Shown here in pieces: positions 24,469 through 33,223 of a stretch of DNA of 64,000 bases. The DNA is from CALCKU01 sp964571595. Its GTDB lineage: Bacteria > Pseudomonadota > Alphaproteobacteria > Caulobacterales > Maricaulaceae. The notes under the pieces were generated by a model that did not search any database, had not been told where the DNA came from, and saw only the letters and a program-made list of their open reading frames with translations. How positions within the stretch are numbered: the first letter of the stretch is position 1; each line of letters starts with the position of its first letter. The translations under genes and the position numbers were made by a program. The DNA is taken from assembly GCA_964571595.1 (NCBI GenBank), contig CAZNCJ010000002.1, forward strand, positions 1 to 64,000, in the 5' to 3' direction.

Positions 24469-26157
24469 ATGTCTACTGCTGGAATTAGTGCCAATAAATT
24501 GGAATTACTCCAAATCGCCAATGCTGTGGCGCAGGAAAAATCCATTGATAAAACCATTGTGCTCGAAGCCATTGAAGAGGCGATCCAAAAAGCGGCGCGC
24601 CTGCGTTATGGTTCAGAACAAGATATTCGCGCCAAACTCGATCCTGTGACGGGTGAAATGCGGTTAAAGCGGGTTATTACCGTTGTCGAAGAAGTTGAAA
24701 ACGAGGTTACGGAAATTGATATGGCCTCTGCCAAGCTGGATAATCCGGATGTCGAGCTGGGCTATGAATTTGTCACGGAATTACCCCCGATCGAATTTGG
24801 ACGTGTGCAAAGCCAGATGGCCAAACAGGTTATTATGCAAAAAGTGCGCGAAGCTGAACGCGCCCGTCAATATGAAGAATTTAAAGACCGTATCGGCGAG
24901 ATCATTAATGGTATCGTGAAGCGGGTTGAATATGGCCATATTATTGTTGATCTGGGCCGGGCCGAAGGCGTGATCCGCCGTGAGCAAACATTGCCGCGTG
25001 AAAATGTCAAAAATGGTGACCGTATCCGGGCCTATATTATGGATGTGCGCGAAGAAATTCGCGGGTCCCAAATATTTCTTTCCAGAGCCCATCCACAATT
25101 TATGGCGCAATTATTTGCCCAAGAAGTTCCTGAGGTTTATGACGGGGTGATCCAGATTGTCTCTGTCGCGCGTGATCCGGGAAGTCGGGCTAAAATTGCG
25201 GTCTTTTCCAATGACGGCTCGATAGACCCTGTCGGGGCCTGTGTCGGTATGCGCGGCTCACGTGTTCAAGCCGTGGTCAATGAATTACAGGGCGAACGTA
25301 TTGATATTATCCCGTGGAATGATGATGCTGCGACCTTTATCGTTAATGCCCTACAGCCCGCAGAAGTCACTAAAGTCGTGATTGACGAAGACGATAACCG
25401 TATTGAGGTTGTCGTCCCTGACGAACAGCTCTCATTGGCGATTGGTCGTCGCGGCCAAAATGTACGCTTGGCCTCACAGCTCTCGGGTTGGGCTATAGAT
25501 ATCTTGACCGAAGAGCAAGAATCAGAGCGCCGTCAGAAAGAATTCCAAGAGCGTTCAGAACTGTTTATGACCGGTCTGGATGTGGATGAGATGATCGCCC
25601 AATTACTCGTCTCTGAGGGTTTTGAAACCATGGAAGAGGTGGGCTATGTTGCGGTTGATGAACTTGTCGCCATTGAAGGGTTTGATGAGGAAACAGCGAT
25701 CGAGCTTCAAGCGCGGGCACGCGAATATCTTGATAAATTAGCTGCTGAGCAAGACGCAGCGCGTAAAGCTTCTGGTGTTGTCGATGAGGTCTTGGAAATT
25801 GAGGGTGTGACCCTGCCAATGACTGTCGTTTTCGGAGAAAACGAAATCAAGACAGTGGAAGATGTGGCTGGTCTTATCCCGGATGATCTACGAGGTTATA
25901 CTGAAATTAAGGACGGCGAAAAAGTCCATGAGGCGGGTCTGTTAGAAAGCTTTGGTCTTTCTGAAAAGGCGGCCACGGATTTGATTATGCAAGCGCGGGT
26001 CAAAGCGGGATGGATTGATGCGGCTGATCTTATTGCTGAAGAAGAGGCCGAAGCCGCCTTAGAGGGTGAAAATGCACCGGCTGATACCGCAGATGCCTCG
26101 CCTGAAATCGCAACCGCTGAAAGCGTGTTTGGCAAATCGGAGACAACAGCCGGATAA
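24469..26157 (+). CDS. nusA: Transcription termination/antitermination protein NusA
   Basis: The 562-residue product binds RNA polymerase and RNA. In order it has an N-terminal polymerase-binding domain (to about 130), an S1 domain (about 140-205, GIVKRVEYGHIIVDLG), two KH domains (about 235-350, with CVGMRGSRVQAVVNEL and AIGRRGQNVRLASQL) and two acidic helix-hairpin repeats near 365-540. The acidic C-terminus is usual. Its stop overlaps the ylxR start by one base (TAATGA). The upstream attenuator may allow NusA autoregulation; that is inference. Confidence 0.96.
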   Translation: MSTAGISANKLELLQIANAVAQEKSIDKTIVLEAIEEAIQKAARLRYGSEQDIRAKLDPVTGEMRLKRVITVVEEVENEVTEIDMASAKLDNPDVELGYEFVTELPPIEFGRVQSQMAKQVIMQKVREAERARQYEEFKDRIGEIINGIVKRVEYGHIIVDLGRAEGVIRREQTLPRENVKNGDRIRAYIMDVREEIRGSQIFLSRAHPQFMAQLFAQEVPEVYDGVIQIVSVARDPGSRAKIAVFSNDGSIDPVGACVGMRGSRVQAVVNELQGERIDIIPWNDDAATFIVNALQPAEVTKVVIDEDDNRIEVVVPDEQLSLAIGRRGQNVRLASQLSGWAIDILTEEQESERRQKEFQERSELFMTGLDVDEMIAQLLVSEGFETMEEVGYVAVDELVAIEGFDEETAIELQARAREYLDKLAAEQDAARKASGVVDEVLEIEGVTLPMTVVFGENEIKTVEDVAGLIPDDLRGYTEIKDGEKVHEAGLLESFGLSEKAATDLIMQARVKAGWIDAADLIAEEEAEAALEGENAPADTADASPEIATAESVFGKSETTAG

Positions 26158-26984
26158 TGAACGCGAGCCCCGTCATACCCAAGACCGAGGAGGTCTTACA
26201 CTCAAAAGAGTCCGAGGAGGTCTTACTCTCAAAAGAGTCTGGTGCTCAGCCTGTGCAGTCTGGGCCTGATGAGGTTATGCGCGATGAGCAGAGTGAGAAT
26301 TGGGAAGACAAGCGCGGTCATAAAGGCCGTGAGAGACGCTGTATTGCCACGGGTTCTGTGCGCGACATCGCCGAATTGGTGCGCTTTGTATTGGATCCGG
26401 ATAAACGTGTTATTGCCGATATCGCCGGAAAATTACCCGGGCGGGGCGTATGGGTGAGCGCCGATAAGGCGTCATTGGATAAAGCCATAAGCGAGAAAGC
26501 TTTTGCTAAGGGTTTTAAAGCCAAGTGCCAGCTACCAGACGATTTACAGGCAGATGTGGCCCGTTTATTAAAACGCCGGGTTTTGGGATTACTGACAATG
26601 GCGATGAAAGCTGGCCAAATGGCCAATGGGTTTGATCAGGTAAAATCAGCAGCCCAGTCCGGGCCCTTGGCATACCGTATTGAAGCCTTGGACGGTTCTG
26701 GTGATGGACGCGGCAAGATACGCGTGCTATCTAAGGCCATTGGGCATGAGTTTGGTCTTAAAATGGCCCCTGTCATTGGATGTTTTAACGCCGAAGAACT
26801 GGGGGCGGCTTTGGGGCGCGAACATGTTGTGCACGGGGCTATCCGACCAGGCGGATTTGCAAGAAGTTTACGACAAGATGTTGTAAGATTGGCAGGTTTT
26901 GTGGATATTATTCCGCAAAATTGGCCGGATAAGTCACATGAAACCATCAAAATAAAGATGGTAAATGAGGCAATTCGCGGTTGA
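26157..26984 (+). CDS. ylxR: YlxR (DUF448) RNA-binding protein fused to an L7Ae-like domain
   Basis: The product has 275 residues. A YlxR domain (about 58-125) carries RRCIATGSVRDIAELVRFV and GKLPGRGVWVSAD. An L7Ae/YlxQ-type domain (about 138-230) follows, with RRVLGLLTMAMKAGQMANGF. YlxR modulates RNA metabolism and binds RNase P in some bacteria. The N-terminal 55 residues are unusual: they contain a 9-residue duplicated unit (EEVLHSKES / EEVLLSKES) encoded by a 27-bp tandem repeat. The gene overlaps nusA by one base. Confidence 0.9.
   Translation: MNASPVIPKTEEVLHSKESEEVLLSKESGAQPVQSGPDEVMRDEQSENWEDKRGHKGRERRCIATGSVRDIAELVRFVLDPDKRVIADIAGKLPGRGVWVSADKASLDKAISEKAFAKGFKAKCQLPDDLQADVARLLKRRVLGLLTMAMKAGQMANGFDQVKSAAQSGPLAYRIEALDGSGDGRGKIRVLSKAIGHEFGLKMAPVIGCFNAEELGAALGREHVVHGAIRPGGFARSLRQDVVRLAGFVDIIPQNWPDKSHETIKIKMVNEAIRG
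26185..26238 (+). repeat. 27-bp tandem duplication inside ylxR
   Basis: Unit 1 (26185-26211) and unit 2 (26212-26238) begin CCGAGGAGGTC and differ at one base (position 16, A versus T). The length is a multiple of three, so the frame is kept. Confidence 0.9.
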
Positions 26985-27091
26985 ATATGCCTCAAAGACC
27001 GTTAGTTTACCGCAAATTTGGCGGAAAGCTGACACTGACCAATTATGGTTATAAACGATCGGAGTTATGACCCGATCATGAGCGAGATAGT

Positions 27092-29602
27092 ATGAGCGAT
27101 ACAAAAGACAAAACCCCATCTGCCCCTCGGCGTCCTCTGACGCTGAAAGGAGGATCAGGTACTATACGTCAAAATTTTTCTGGCGGACGGTCTAAATCTG
27201 TTGTCGTTGAGAAGAAAAAACGGCGCATTATTACGCCTGGCGGCAAAGCCCCAGCTGCGAGCACGCCCGCTGCTGAGACGGTTAAGCCCGTTGTTAAAAT
27301 AGACGAAGTGGCAGAAGCCGCGAAAAAGCTGGGTCTGTCCAAAGACGAATATGTCAAACGTCAGGCCGCTATTTCTAAGGCCAGTGCTGAACAAACCTCA
27401 CGCGAAGAGCGCCGCCTTGCCGAAGAGGCCGAGCGCGAACGCCGTATGAAAGAAGAACAGACGGCCTTAGAAATTAAAAGAAAATCCGAGGAAGAGGCCG
27501 AGCTTAGACGTCTGCAAGAGGAAGAAGAAGAGCGCAAGCGCGAAGAAGCCGAAGCTGCGCGCCACGCGCCCACACCGGCTCAGAAAATTCTCAATAAGGA
27601 TAATGAGAGCCTCAGCGAAGTTGAAAAGGCGGGCGGTCGAATCAAGAAGAAACGAGCCCCCACAATGCCAAGTGGCCGGTCTTCAAAATCTTCGCCGCGC
27701 CGCCGCCAAGGTAAGCTCACTATTGTCAGTGCTCTGGCCGGTGATGATGAGCGCCAGCGCTCTCTGGCCTCTATGCGCCGGGCGCGCGAAAAAGAAAAAG
27801 CACGTCAGCGCGGCGGTTCGGAACGTGAAAAGCGTGTCCACGAAGTCGTAGTGCCTGAAACCATTACGGTTGCTGATTTGGCAAACCGGATGAAAGAGCG
27901 CGCCGCCGATGTTGTGAAATATCTGATGAAGCAAGGCACAATGATGCAATTACACGATATTCTGGATGCTGATACCGCCCAGCTTATCGTTGAAGATTTT
28001 GGCCATGTTGTAAAACGTGTCGCGGATTCTGACGTTGAAGATGATTTCCTTCAAGATGATAAGCCAGAGGACGAAAATGAATTGGAGCCGCGCGCCCCTG
28101 TTATTGCCGTTATGGGCCATGTTGATCACGGTAAAACCTCCCTGATTGATGCGCTGCGCGAGACAGATGTTGTTGGCGGCGAGGCTGGCGGGATTACCCA
28201 GCATATCGGCGCCTATCAATTAGGTCTAAAATCCGGACAGACTATTACGGTTTTAGACACGCCGGGCCATGCCGCTTTTTCTGCTATGCGCACACGCGGT
28301 GCGCAAGCTGTGGATATTGTTGTACTGGTTGTGGCCGCCGATGACGGCGTTATGCCCCAAACGGTTGAAAGTATTAAATATGCCAAGGCGGCCAATAAGC
28401 CCGTCATTGTCGCAATAAATAAAATGGATGCCTATGAGGCTAATCCGAAAAAGGTTGAAACCGATCTCTTACAACATGAAATCATCACGGAGAGCATGTC
28501 TGGTGAGACACAGACTGTTGAAGTCTCGGCTTTAAAGAAGACGGGATTGGATGACCTTGCTGAAGCGATAATGTTACAGGCGGAACTGTTAGACCTTAAG
28601 GCTAATCCGAAACGTAATGCCGACGGTCTTGTCATTGAGAGTAAAATCGAAAAAGGCCGCGGGCCTGTTGCGACTTTATTGGTCAATCGCGGGACATTAA
28701 AGCGCGGCGATATTATTGTGGCTGGACGTCAATGGGGTAAGGTCAAGGCGATGATAGATGAGCGCAATGCGCAGAAAAAATCTACCGGGCCAAGCGAGCC
28801 TATTCAAGTCATGGGTCTGGACGGTGCGCCCGCTCCGGGCGAGCCTTTTGCTGTCGTCGAATCTGAGGCTAAGGCGCGTGAAATCACGGAATACCGTAAG
28901 CGGAAAGCCAAATCTGGCTCAGACGTGCCTGCGAGTGCTATGGCCTCTATGGAACAGATGATGGCCAAGCTAAAGGAAAAGACAACGTCTGAAATGCCAT
29001 TGCTTGTTAAAGCCGATGTGCAAGGTTCTGCCGAGGCGATAAAGTCTTCCTTGGAAGGCCTGGGTAATGATGAAGTTCGCGCGCGTGTGATTTATTCTGC
29101 CGCTGGCGGTATTTCTGAATCGGATGTGATTTTAGCCAAATCTTCTAATTGCCCTATCATTGCTTTTAATGTGCGGGCCAATCGCCAAGCTAAGGATTTG
29201 GCCGAGCGCGAGGGTGTTGAAATCCGCTATTACTCGGTCATTTATGCGCTGATCGATGAAATTAAAGGCGCGCTAGAGGGCATGTTATCACCCGAACGCC
29301 GCGAAACCTTTATTGGTTATGCTGAAATTCTTGAAATATTTGATATTTCCAAATTGGGCAAAGTTGCGGGTTGTAAAGTCACCGAAGGCCGTGTTGAACG
29401 CGGATCAGGCGTACGTCTCTTGCGTGATGATGTCGTTATTCACGAAGGCGAGCTTTCCACCTTGAAACGCTTTAAGGATGAAGTTGAAAAAGTTCAGGCT
29501 GGTATGGAATGTGGTATGGGCTTTGAGGGCTATCATGATCTGCGTAAGGGCGATCAGATCGAATGTTTCACGGTTGAATTACTTGATCGCAAGCTGGGTT
29601 AA
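27092..29602 (+). CDS. infB: Translation initiation factor IF-2
   Basis: The 836-residue GTPase places initiator tRNA on the 30S subunit. It has a variable N-terminal part with a long charged coiled-coil (about 105-155, mostly Glu/Arg/Lys) and the IF2_N RNA-binding domain (about 255-305). The G domain starts with G342-H-V-D-H-G-K-T349, with DTPGHAAF and NKMD. Beta-barrel domains and the C-terminal IF2-C domain with GKVAGCKVTEG follow. Length is normal for this class. It is followed at 23 bp by rbfA. Confidence 0.97.
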   Translation: MSDTKDKTPSAPRRPLTLKGGSGTIRQNFSGGRSKSVVVEKKKRRIITPGGKAPAASTPAAETVKPVVKIDEVAEAAKKLGLSKDEYVKRQAAISKASAEQTSREERRLAEEAERERRMKEEQTALEIKRKSEEEAELRRLQEEEEERKREEAEAARHAPTPAQKILNKDNESLSEVEKAGGRIKKKRAPTMPSGRSSKSSPRRRQGKLTIVSALAGDDERQRSLASMRRAREKEKARQRGGSEREKRVHEVVVPETITVADLANRMKERAADVVKYLMKQGTMMQLHDILDADTAQLIVEDFGHVVKRVADSDVEDDFLQDDKPEDENELEPRAPVIAVMGHVDHGKTSLIDALRETDVVGGEAGGITQHIGAYQLGLKSGQTITVLDTPGHAAFSAMRTRGAQAVDIVVLVVAADDGVMPQTVESIKYAKAANKPVIVAINKMDAYEANPKKVETDLLQHEIITESMSGETQTVEVSALKKTGLDDLAEAIMLQAELLDLKANPKRNADGLVIESKIEKGRGPVATLLVNRGTLKRGDIIVAGRQWGKVKAMIDERNAQKKSTGPSEPIQVMGLDGAPAPGEPFAVVESEAKAREITEYRKRKAKSGSDVPASAMASMEQMMAKLKEKTTSEMPLLVKADVQGSAEAIKSSLEGLGNDEVRARVIYSAAGGISESDVILAKSSNCPIIAFNVRANRQAKDLAEREGVEIRYYSVIYALIDEIKGALEGMLSPERRETFIGYAEILEIFDISKLGKVAGCKVTEGRVERGSGVRLLRDDVVIHEGELSTLKRFKDEVEKVQAGMECGMGFEGYHDLRKGDQIECFTVELLDRKLG

Positions 29603-29625
29603 TCTGGGGTAATCGGCGTTAAATC

Positions 29626-30015
29626 ATGCCTAAACACAAAGCCCCCACACAGCGACAACTCAAAGCCGGAGAGCTTATCCGTCGGGCCTTATCAGATATA
29701 TTGCGCAAAGAACATTTGCGCGATCCTGTCCTAGAGGGCGTGTCTATTACGATATCTGAGGTGCGGGCCTCGCCTGATCTGAAACATGCGATAGTTTATG
29801 CCGCCCCGCTTGGGGGTCAGCAAAACGGCGTAGAGACGGAAAAAGTCATAGCCGCCCTACAGCGCTGCGGCTCATTTCTGCGCGGGCGTTTAGGCCGCGA
29901 AATGGAGATGAAATCAACGCCGCGCTTGAAATTTGTTGCGGATAAGAGCTTTGAGACAGCCTCTGAAATGACTGAGCTTTTAAGCCAGCCCCATATCCAG
30001 CAAGACCTGAACTAA
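29626..30015 (+). CDS. rbfA: Ribosome-binding factor A
   Basis: The 129-residue product binds 30S and helps 16S rRNA maturation. A KH-like domain has LSDILRKEHLRDPVLEGVSI and VRASPDLKHAIVYAAPLGG. It closes the rimP-nusA-infB operon. Unusually, truB does not follow directly: a 3.2-kb block of other genes intervenes. Confidence 0.95.
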   Translation: MPKHKAPTQRQLKAGELIRRALSDILRKEHLRDPVLEGVSITISEVRASPDLKHAIVYAAPLGGQQNGVETEKVIAALQRCGSFLRGRLGREMEMKSTPRLKFVADKSFETASEMTELLSQPHIQQDLN

Positions 30016-30132
30016 ACAGCTTTTGGCTGTCTGATCGGCTTGTTGATCCGGCTGTGGAAATTTATTCGCATTTTGGCGCAAATATGCTAAGGCCGTAGTC
30101 AATATATGTCGTCAAAGTTCGGGGGAATGAAT

Positions 30133-30987
30133 ATGACCGATAAGAAAACAGCTGTTGAGAAAAGCGAAGAGCTTGATGTGACGAAGGCCTGGCAAGCCAC
30201 GCAGGACCAAGAGGGTAAAGCTAAAAAATTGCGTATTTTTGCGTGGGTGTCCTGGCTTGTCGCGATTGGAACTGAAATTTTCGGTGTGCTCTCACTGCTT
30301 AAAGGCAAGTTTGATCAAGGTAATCTCGCCCTCTTAATTGGTATATTGGTTGTCATCGCCGTCTTTGCGATTGCGGGTAGCTTGTTATGGAAAGCCGCCA
30401 ATAAACAAGATCCGGCCAGTGAGGCTGACAAGTTCAAGTTTTTTGTTCAGAACCAGCTCGGCGCGATTATGACGTTACTCGCGTTCCTGCCCCTGATTGT
30501 CCTGATTTTCATGGACAAGGATATGGACCCGAAAAACAAGAAAATTGCAGGCGGTATTGGTGCAGCCCTCGCGGTTATTGCGACAATGTTCGGTGTGAGT
30601 TTCGACCCGCCCTCTGTTGAGCAATATACGCAAGATATGAATACGTGTGCCGCTCAAATTAAAGCCAATGAGCCAACTACGGCCTGTTCGCCTGAAGTCG
30701 CCGCCCAAGCCCAAGAAATTGCCGAAGATAGCGATGCCGTTATCGAGGCCACACGCAGTGCGGACAATCCGACAGGTCAAGATGTTGTTTACTGGATAGC
30801 GCCTAAGGCCGGGGCGGAACGCTCCTCTGCGCCATTGGTTTTCCATCTCTGCGAAGATGTCAGCCCGCTGCGCGGTAAAAACGTCAATAGTGGGTCTGTG
30901 ACGGAGGCTTACGCGCAAAATGCTGTACGTCTGACGAAACAGATTGTGATGGAACAAAGACAATGCGGTTTCGCTGCGGCGGAATAA
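30133..30987 (+). CDS. Membrane protein of unknown function
   Basis: Starts at 30106, 30127 and 30133 are in frame; I take 30133 because GGGGG lies at a proper distance only for it (284 residues). After a charged N-terminus, helices are seen at about 30-50, 60-85, 105-125 and 135-150 of the product. A soluble part starting FDPPSVEQYTQDMN with two Cys (CAAQ and TACSP) follows, and at the end another pair of Cys (HLCED, RQCGF) suggests an oxidising compartment. No family assigned. It begins the block that separates rbfA from truB. Confidence 0.7.
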   Translation: MTDKKTAVEKSEELDVTKAWQATQDQEGKAKKLRIFAWVSWLVAIGTEIFGVLSLLKGKFDQGNLALLIGILVVIAVFAIAGSLLWKAANKQDPASEADKFKFFVQNQLGAIMTLLAFLPLIVLIFMDKDMDPKNKKIAGGIGAALAVIATMFGVSFDPPSVEQYTQDMNTCAAQIKANEPTTACSPEVAAQAQEIAEDSDAVIEATRSADNPTGQDVVYWIAPKAGAERSSAPLVFHLCEDVSPLRGKNVNSGSVTEAYAQNAVRLTKQIVMEQRQCGFAAAE

Positions 30988-31044
30988 TCGCAAGTCCGCT
31001 TAGCGCTCTTGTCTTAGTTAGCATAAAGACAAGCCTCAAATAAA

Positions 31045-31074
31045 AAAGCAGGTCGCATAAATACGACCTGCTTT
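31045..31074. terminator. Bidirectional terminator
   Basis: AAAGCAGGTCG (31045-31055) pairs perfectly with CGACCTGCTTT (31064-31074), an 11-bp stem with A-rich and T-rich flanks. It lies between two convergent genes and can serve both. Confidence 0.85.
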
Positions 31075-31156
31075 ACTTTTAGGACAAGCAATAAGTTTTG
31101 CATGTCCCGTTTCCCCCTCAGGATGTCTTATAAATACCCCCTCTTAGCCTAAATGG

Positions 31157-31558
31157 CTAGAGTATTTTTTTGGCAATACTGCCCAGAGCGCCGAGACCGC
31201 CAATTGAGTCCAGCAATGAGCCACCTTGACTGGCCTGATCAACCATTTGGGGAAGGGCGTCTTGCAGTCCGCCGAGTAATGAACCTTCATCTGTTCCCAT
31301 TTGTTGGGCTGCGGCGCTTATTTTGTCCGCGCCTAAAACGTCTTTGAGTTGACCGGCAGATATTTCTTTATTGGCGCCGTCACCTAACCATGACTCCGCA
31401 ATATCGCCCAACCCTTTGGATTGTAATCCACCAACAAGGCTTGCAATGTCCATCTTGTCGCCGTCCCCGATAAGGGAATCCATAACGCCGTTAACTGCGC
31501 CGCTATTGCCACCGATTTTTTTTAACAACAGGCTTGTTGCAAGACTTTTAATATCCAT
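31157..31558 (-). CDS. YidB-like DUF937 family protein
   Basis: The 133-residue product is rich in Gly, Asp and Leu. It has the DUF937 pattern: an opening helix LATSLLLKKIGG, then GLGDIAESWLGDGANKEISA, an LKDVLGADKI helix and a final DSIGGLGALGSIAKKIL. Family function is unknown; members are small soluble helical proteins, often induced under stress. The promoter region holds a long palindrome (31591-31618). Confidence 0.85.
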   Translation of the reverse strand: MDIKSLATSLLLKKIGGNSGAVNGVMDSLIGDGDKMDIASLVGGLQSKGLGDIAESWLGDGANKEISAGQLKDVLGADKISAAAQQMGTDEGSLLGGLQDALPQMVDQASQGGSLLDSIGGLGALGSIAKKIL

Positions 31559-31590
31559 GTTTAAAACTTTCTATGAGGATGAAACTATAA

Positions 31591-31618
31591 GGCGGTAAAT
31601 TACGTATAATTCACCGCC
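31591..31618. promoter_or_regulatory. Palindrome in the divergent region upstream of the DUF937 gene
   Basis: GGCGGT (31591-31596) and ACCGCC (31613-31618) enclose an A/T-rich inner inverted repeat (AATTA...TAATT), giving a near-perfect 28-bp palindrome. It begins 33 bp upstream of the DUF937 start. A second hairpin, GCTGGCT/AGCCAGC, sits at 31637-31656. Confidence 0.45.
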
Positions 31619-31743
31619 CCCACCTTTGATACGAAAGCTGGCTGTGATTAGCCAGCACAAGATACAGAAAAACTGTAATTTTTTCTGCCAGTGGTTTCGG
31701 ACCATATTAACCCCTCATTGAGGATCGTCTTGCATAAGGGGGT

Positions 31744-32223
31744 ATGAGCCGCTCTGCTGAGATATCTCCCGAACTTGCCGTCGTGAATGACGTTTTTGAG
31801 ACCCATAGCGCGCCTCAGACAGGATATAGTCAAACTTACCGTATCTTTACGGCTTTCATTTTCATTCTGTCCTTAGCCATGATCTGTCTGACGTTGATTT
31901 TATGCGGCTATGTAATTGTCGGATTTCATGAAAATGATCCACAATTCAGAGCGCTTTGGCCTGCCATTATACTAAGCCTTGGTATGGGGTCTATGGCGCT
32001 AATACCTGCTTTAATAGTTGGTATTGCCAGTGCAGGCCGTTTGAAATATAGGCGTAAAATTATACCAGCTTGGCTCGTCACAGCCTTTCTATTACCGTCT
32101 TTGGCTCTCTTGATATTTATAGGGTTCCGCCAGGATTTACCGATTTTGTGGAGTGCTTTAGCTATATTCAGCCTTTCCCTTTTTGTACTCTGGGCCTGGA
32201 TTAATCCCGCAAAAGCCACTTAA
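31744..32223 (+). CDS. Four-helix membrane protein, unknown
   Basis: The 159-residue product has a polar N-terminus (to about 30) and four membrane helices (about 33-57, 67-93, 105-125 and 131-152). No domain was recognised. The gene is divergent from the DUF937 gene and part of the block between rbfA and truB. Confidence 0.6.
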   Translation: MSRSAEISPELAVVNDVFETHSAPQTGYSQTYRIFTAFIFILSLAMICLTLILCGYVIVGFHENDPQFRALWPAIILSLGMGSMALIPALIVGIASAGRLKYRRKIIPAWLVTAFLLPSLALLIFIGFRQDLPILWSALAIFSLSLFVLWAWINPAKAT

Positions 32224-32311
32224 AACCAGATAAATCCGCTAATTTTGACCAAAATAGGCTGTTTTCACAGCTCGTTCACGATGATGTGCAGTTCACTTAC
32301 AGTTTGTTAAA

Positions 32312-32340
32312 TTGAAATTTGGCCCTATTCATACTATATA
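32312..32340 (+). promoter_or_regulatory. Sigma-70-type promoter of the lipoprotein gene
   Basis: TTGAAA (32312-32317) and TATATA (32335-32340) are separated by 17 bases. The expected start near 32347 leaves a leader of about 54 bases before the ATG at 32401. Confidence 0.55.
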
Positions 32341-32400
32341 ATAACTATGCACTCGGGGACAGGTGTGAAGATATTGGTTAGATATATAGGAGCAGTCCCA

Positions 32401-33117
32401 ATGAAATTACGTTACTTAACGCTTACTGCCGCGGCCGCAATTTTGTCGGCCTGTGCCACGACAACACCCTATCAACCTGCCTCTAAACCCGGATCGTTTG
32501 ATGGATTTACCCAAACTTTGATCGAGAATGATCGTGCCCGCGTTTCTTTTGCAGGCAATTCAAGCACGGAGCGCGAAACGGTAGAAAATTACCTCATTTT
32601 CCGCGCCGCAGAATTGGCCATAGAACGCGGATATGACCATTTTTCATTTGAAGAACGCGATACGGAAACCAAGACAAGACTATCGAGCACAGGAAGTAGC
32701 TTTAATCGCGGCTTTGGCAGCCCATTTGGCTATTCTTTCTATTCGCCTAGATTTGGATGGAGCCGTTTTGGTTCCTTCAGGGGTAGTCGTTTTAGCCGGT
32801 TTAACAGCTTTGGAAGATTTAATAACTTCGGACGCTTTAACAGCTTTGGCGGGTTTAATAATTTCAGCGTAAGAGAAATTACGAAATATAGAGCCACAGC
32901 TGAAGTGAAGTTCAGACGTGGCATTGGGTCTAGCGCCGATGAAGGTAAAACCTTTAACGCCAGAGAAGTGATTGAAAATCTCGGCCCAACTATTGTCTAT
33001 CCAGAGGCTGAAGGTGGCAATCAGATTGTTCAGGGTGTCCCAGCTTATCAAGGTAAACCGGTACAGAGCTTACCGACAAACACACCTACGCCGCGACCCG
33101 TTGCCAATGAAATCTAA
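32401..33117 (+). CDS. CC0125/CC1285 family lipoprotein
   Basis: The product has 238 residues from the ATG at 32401, which follows AGGAG. The lipoprotein signal MKLRYLTLTAAAAILSAC puts lipid on C18. The body, with TPYQPASKPGSFDG, RVSFAGNSSTERETVENYL and RAAELAIERGYDHF, matches the CC0125/CC1285 lipoproteins of Caulobacterales as I recall them. An unusual insert (about 100-155) is rich in Phe, Asn, Gly, Ser and Arg, with repeats such as RFNSFGRFNNFGRFNSF. The function is unknown; an outer-membrane site is probable. Confidence 0.85.
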   Translation: MKLRYLTLTAAAAILSACATTTPYQPASKPGSFDGFTQTLIENDRARVSFAGNSSTERETVENYLIFRAAELAIERGYDHFSFEERDTETKTRLSSTGSSFNRGFGSPFGYSFYSPRFGWSRFGSFRGSRFSRFNSFGRFNNFGRFNSFGGFNNFSVREITKYRATAEVKFRRGIGSSADEGKTFNAREVIENLGPTIVYPEAEGGNQIVQGVPAYQGKPVQSLPTNTPTPRPVANEI

Positions 33118-33154
33118 GGCCTGCTGGTTTAGCTAAGCCGTTGTAAGAAAATAA

Positions 33155-33182
33155 ACCCCGCATGCCTATGCGGGGTGTTTTT
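33155..33182 (+). terminator. Intrinsic terminator after the lipoprotein gene
   Basis: ACCCCGCAT (33155-33163) pairs with ATGCGGGGT (33168-33176) across a four-base loop and is followed by GTTTTTA. It insulates the block from truB. Confidence 0.85.
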
Positions 33183-33223
33183 ATGTCCGCTTGCGGCCCC
33201 CGCTATTATGTCTATAAGCCCGT

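Noticed and set aside
31648..31833. Minus-strand frame of 61 codons in the DUF937 divergent region
   Set aside because: It overlaps the start of the 159-residue gene on the other strand and has no support.
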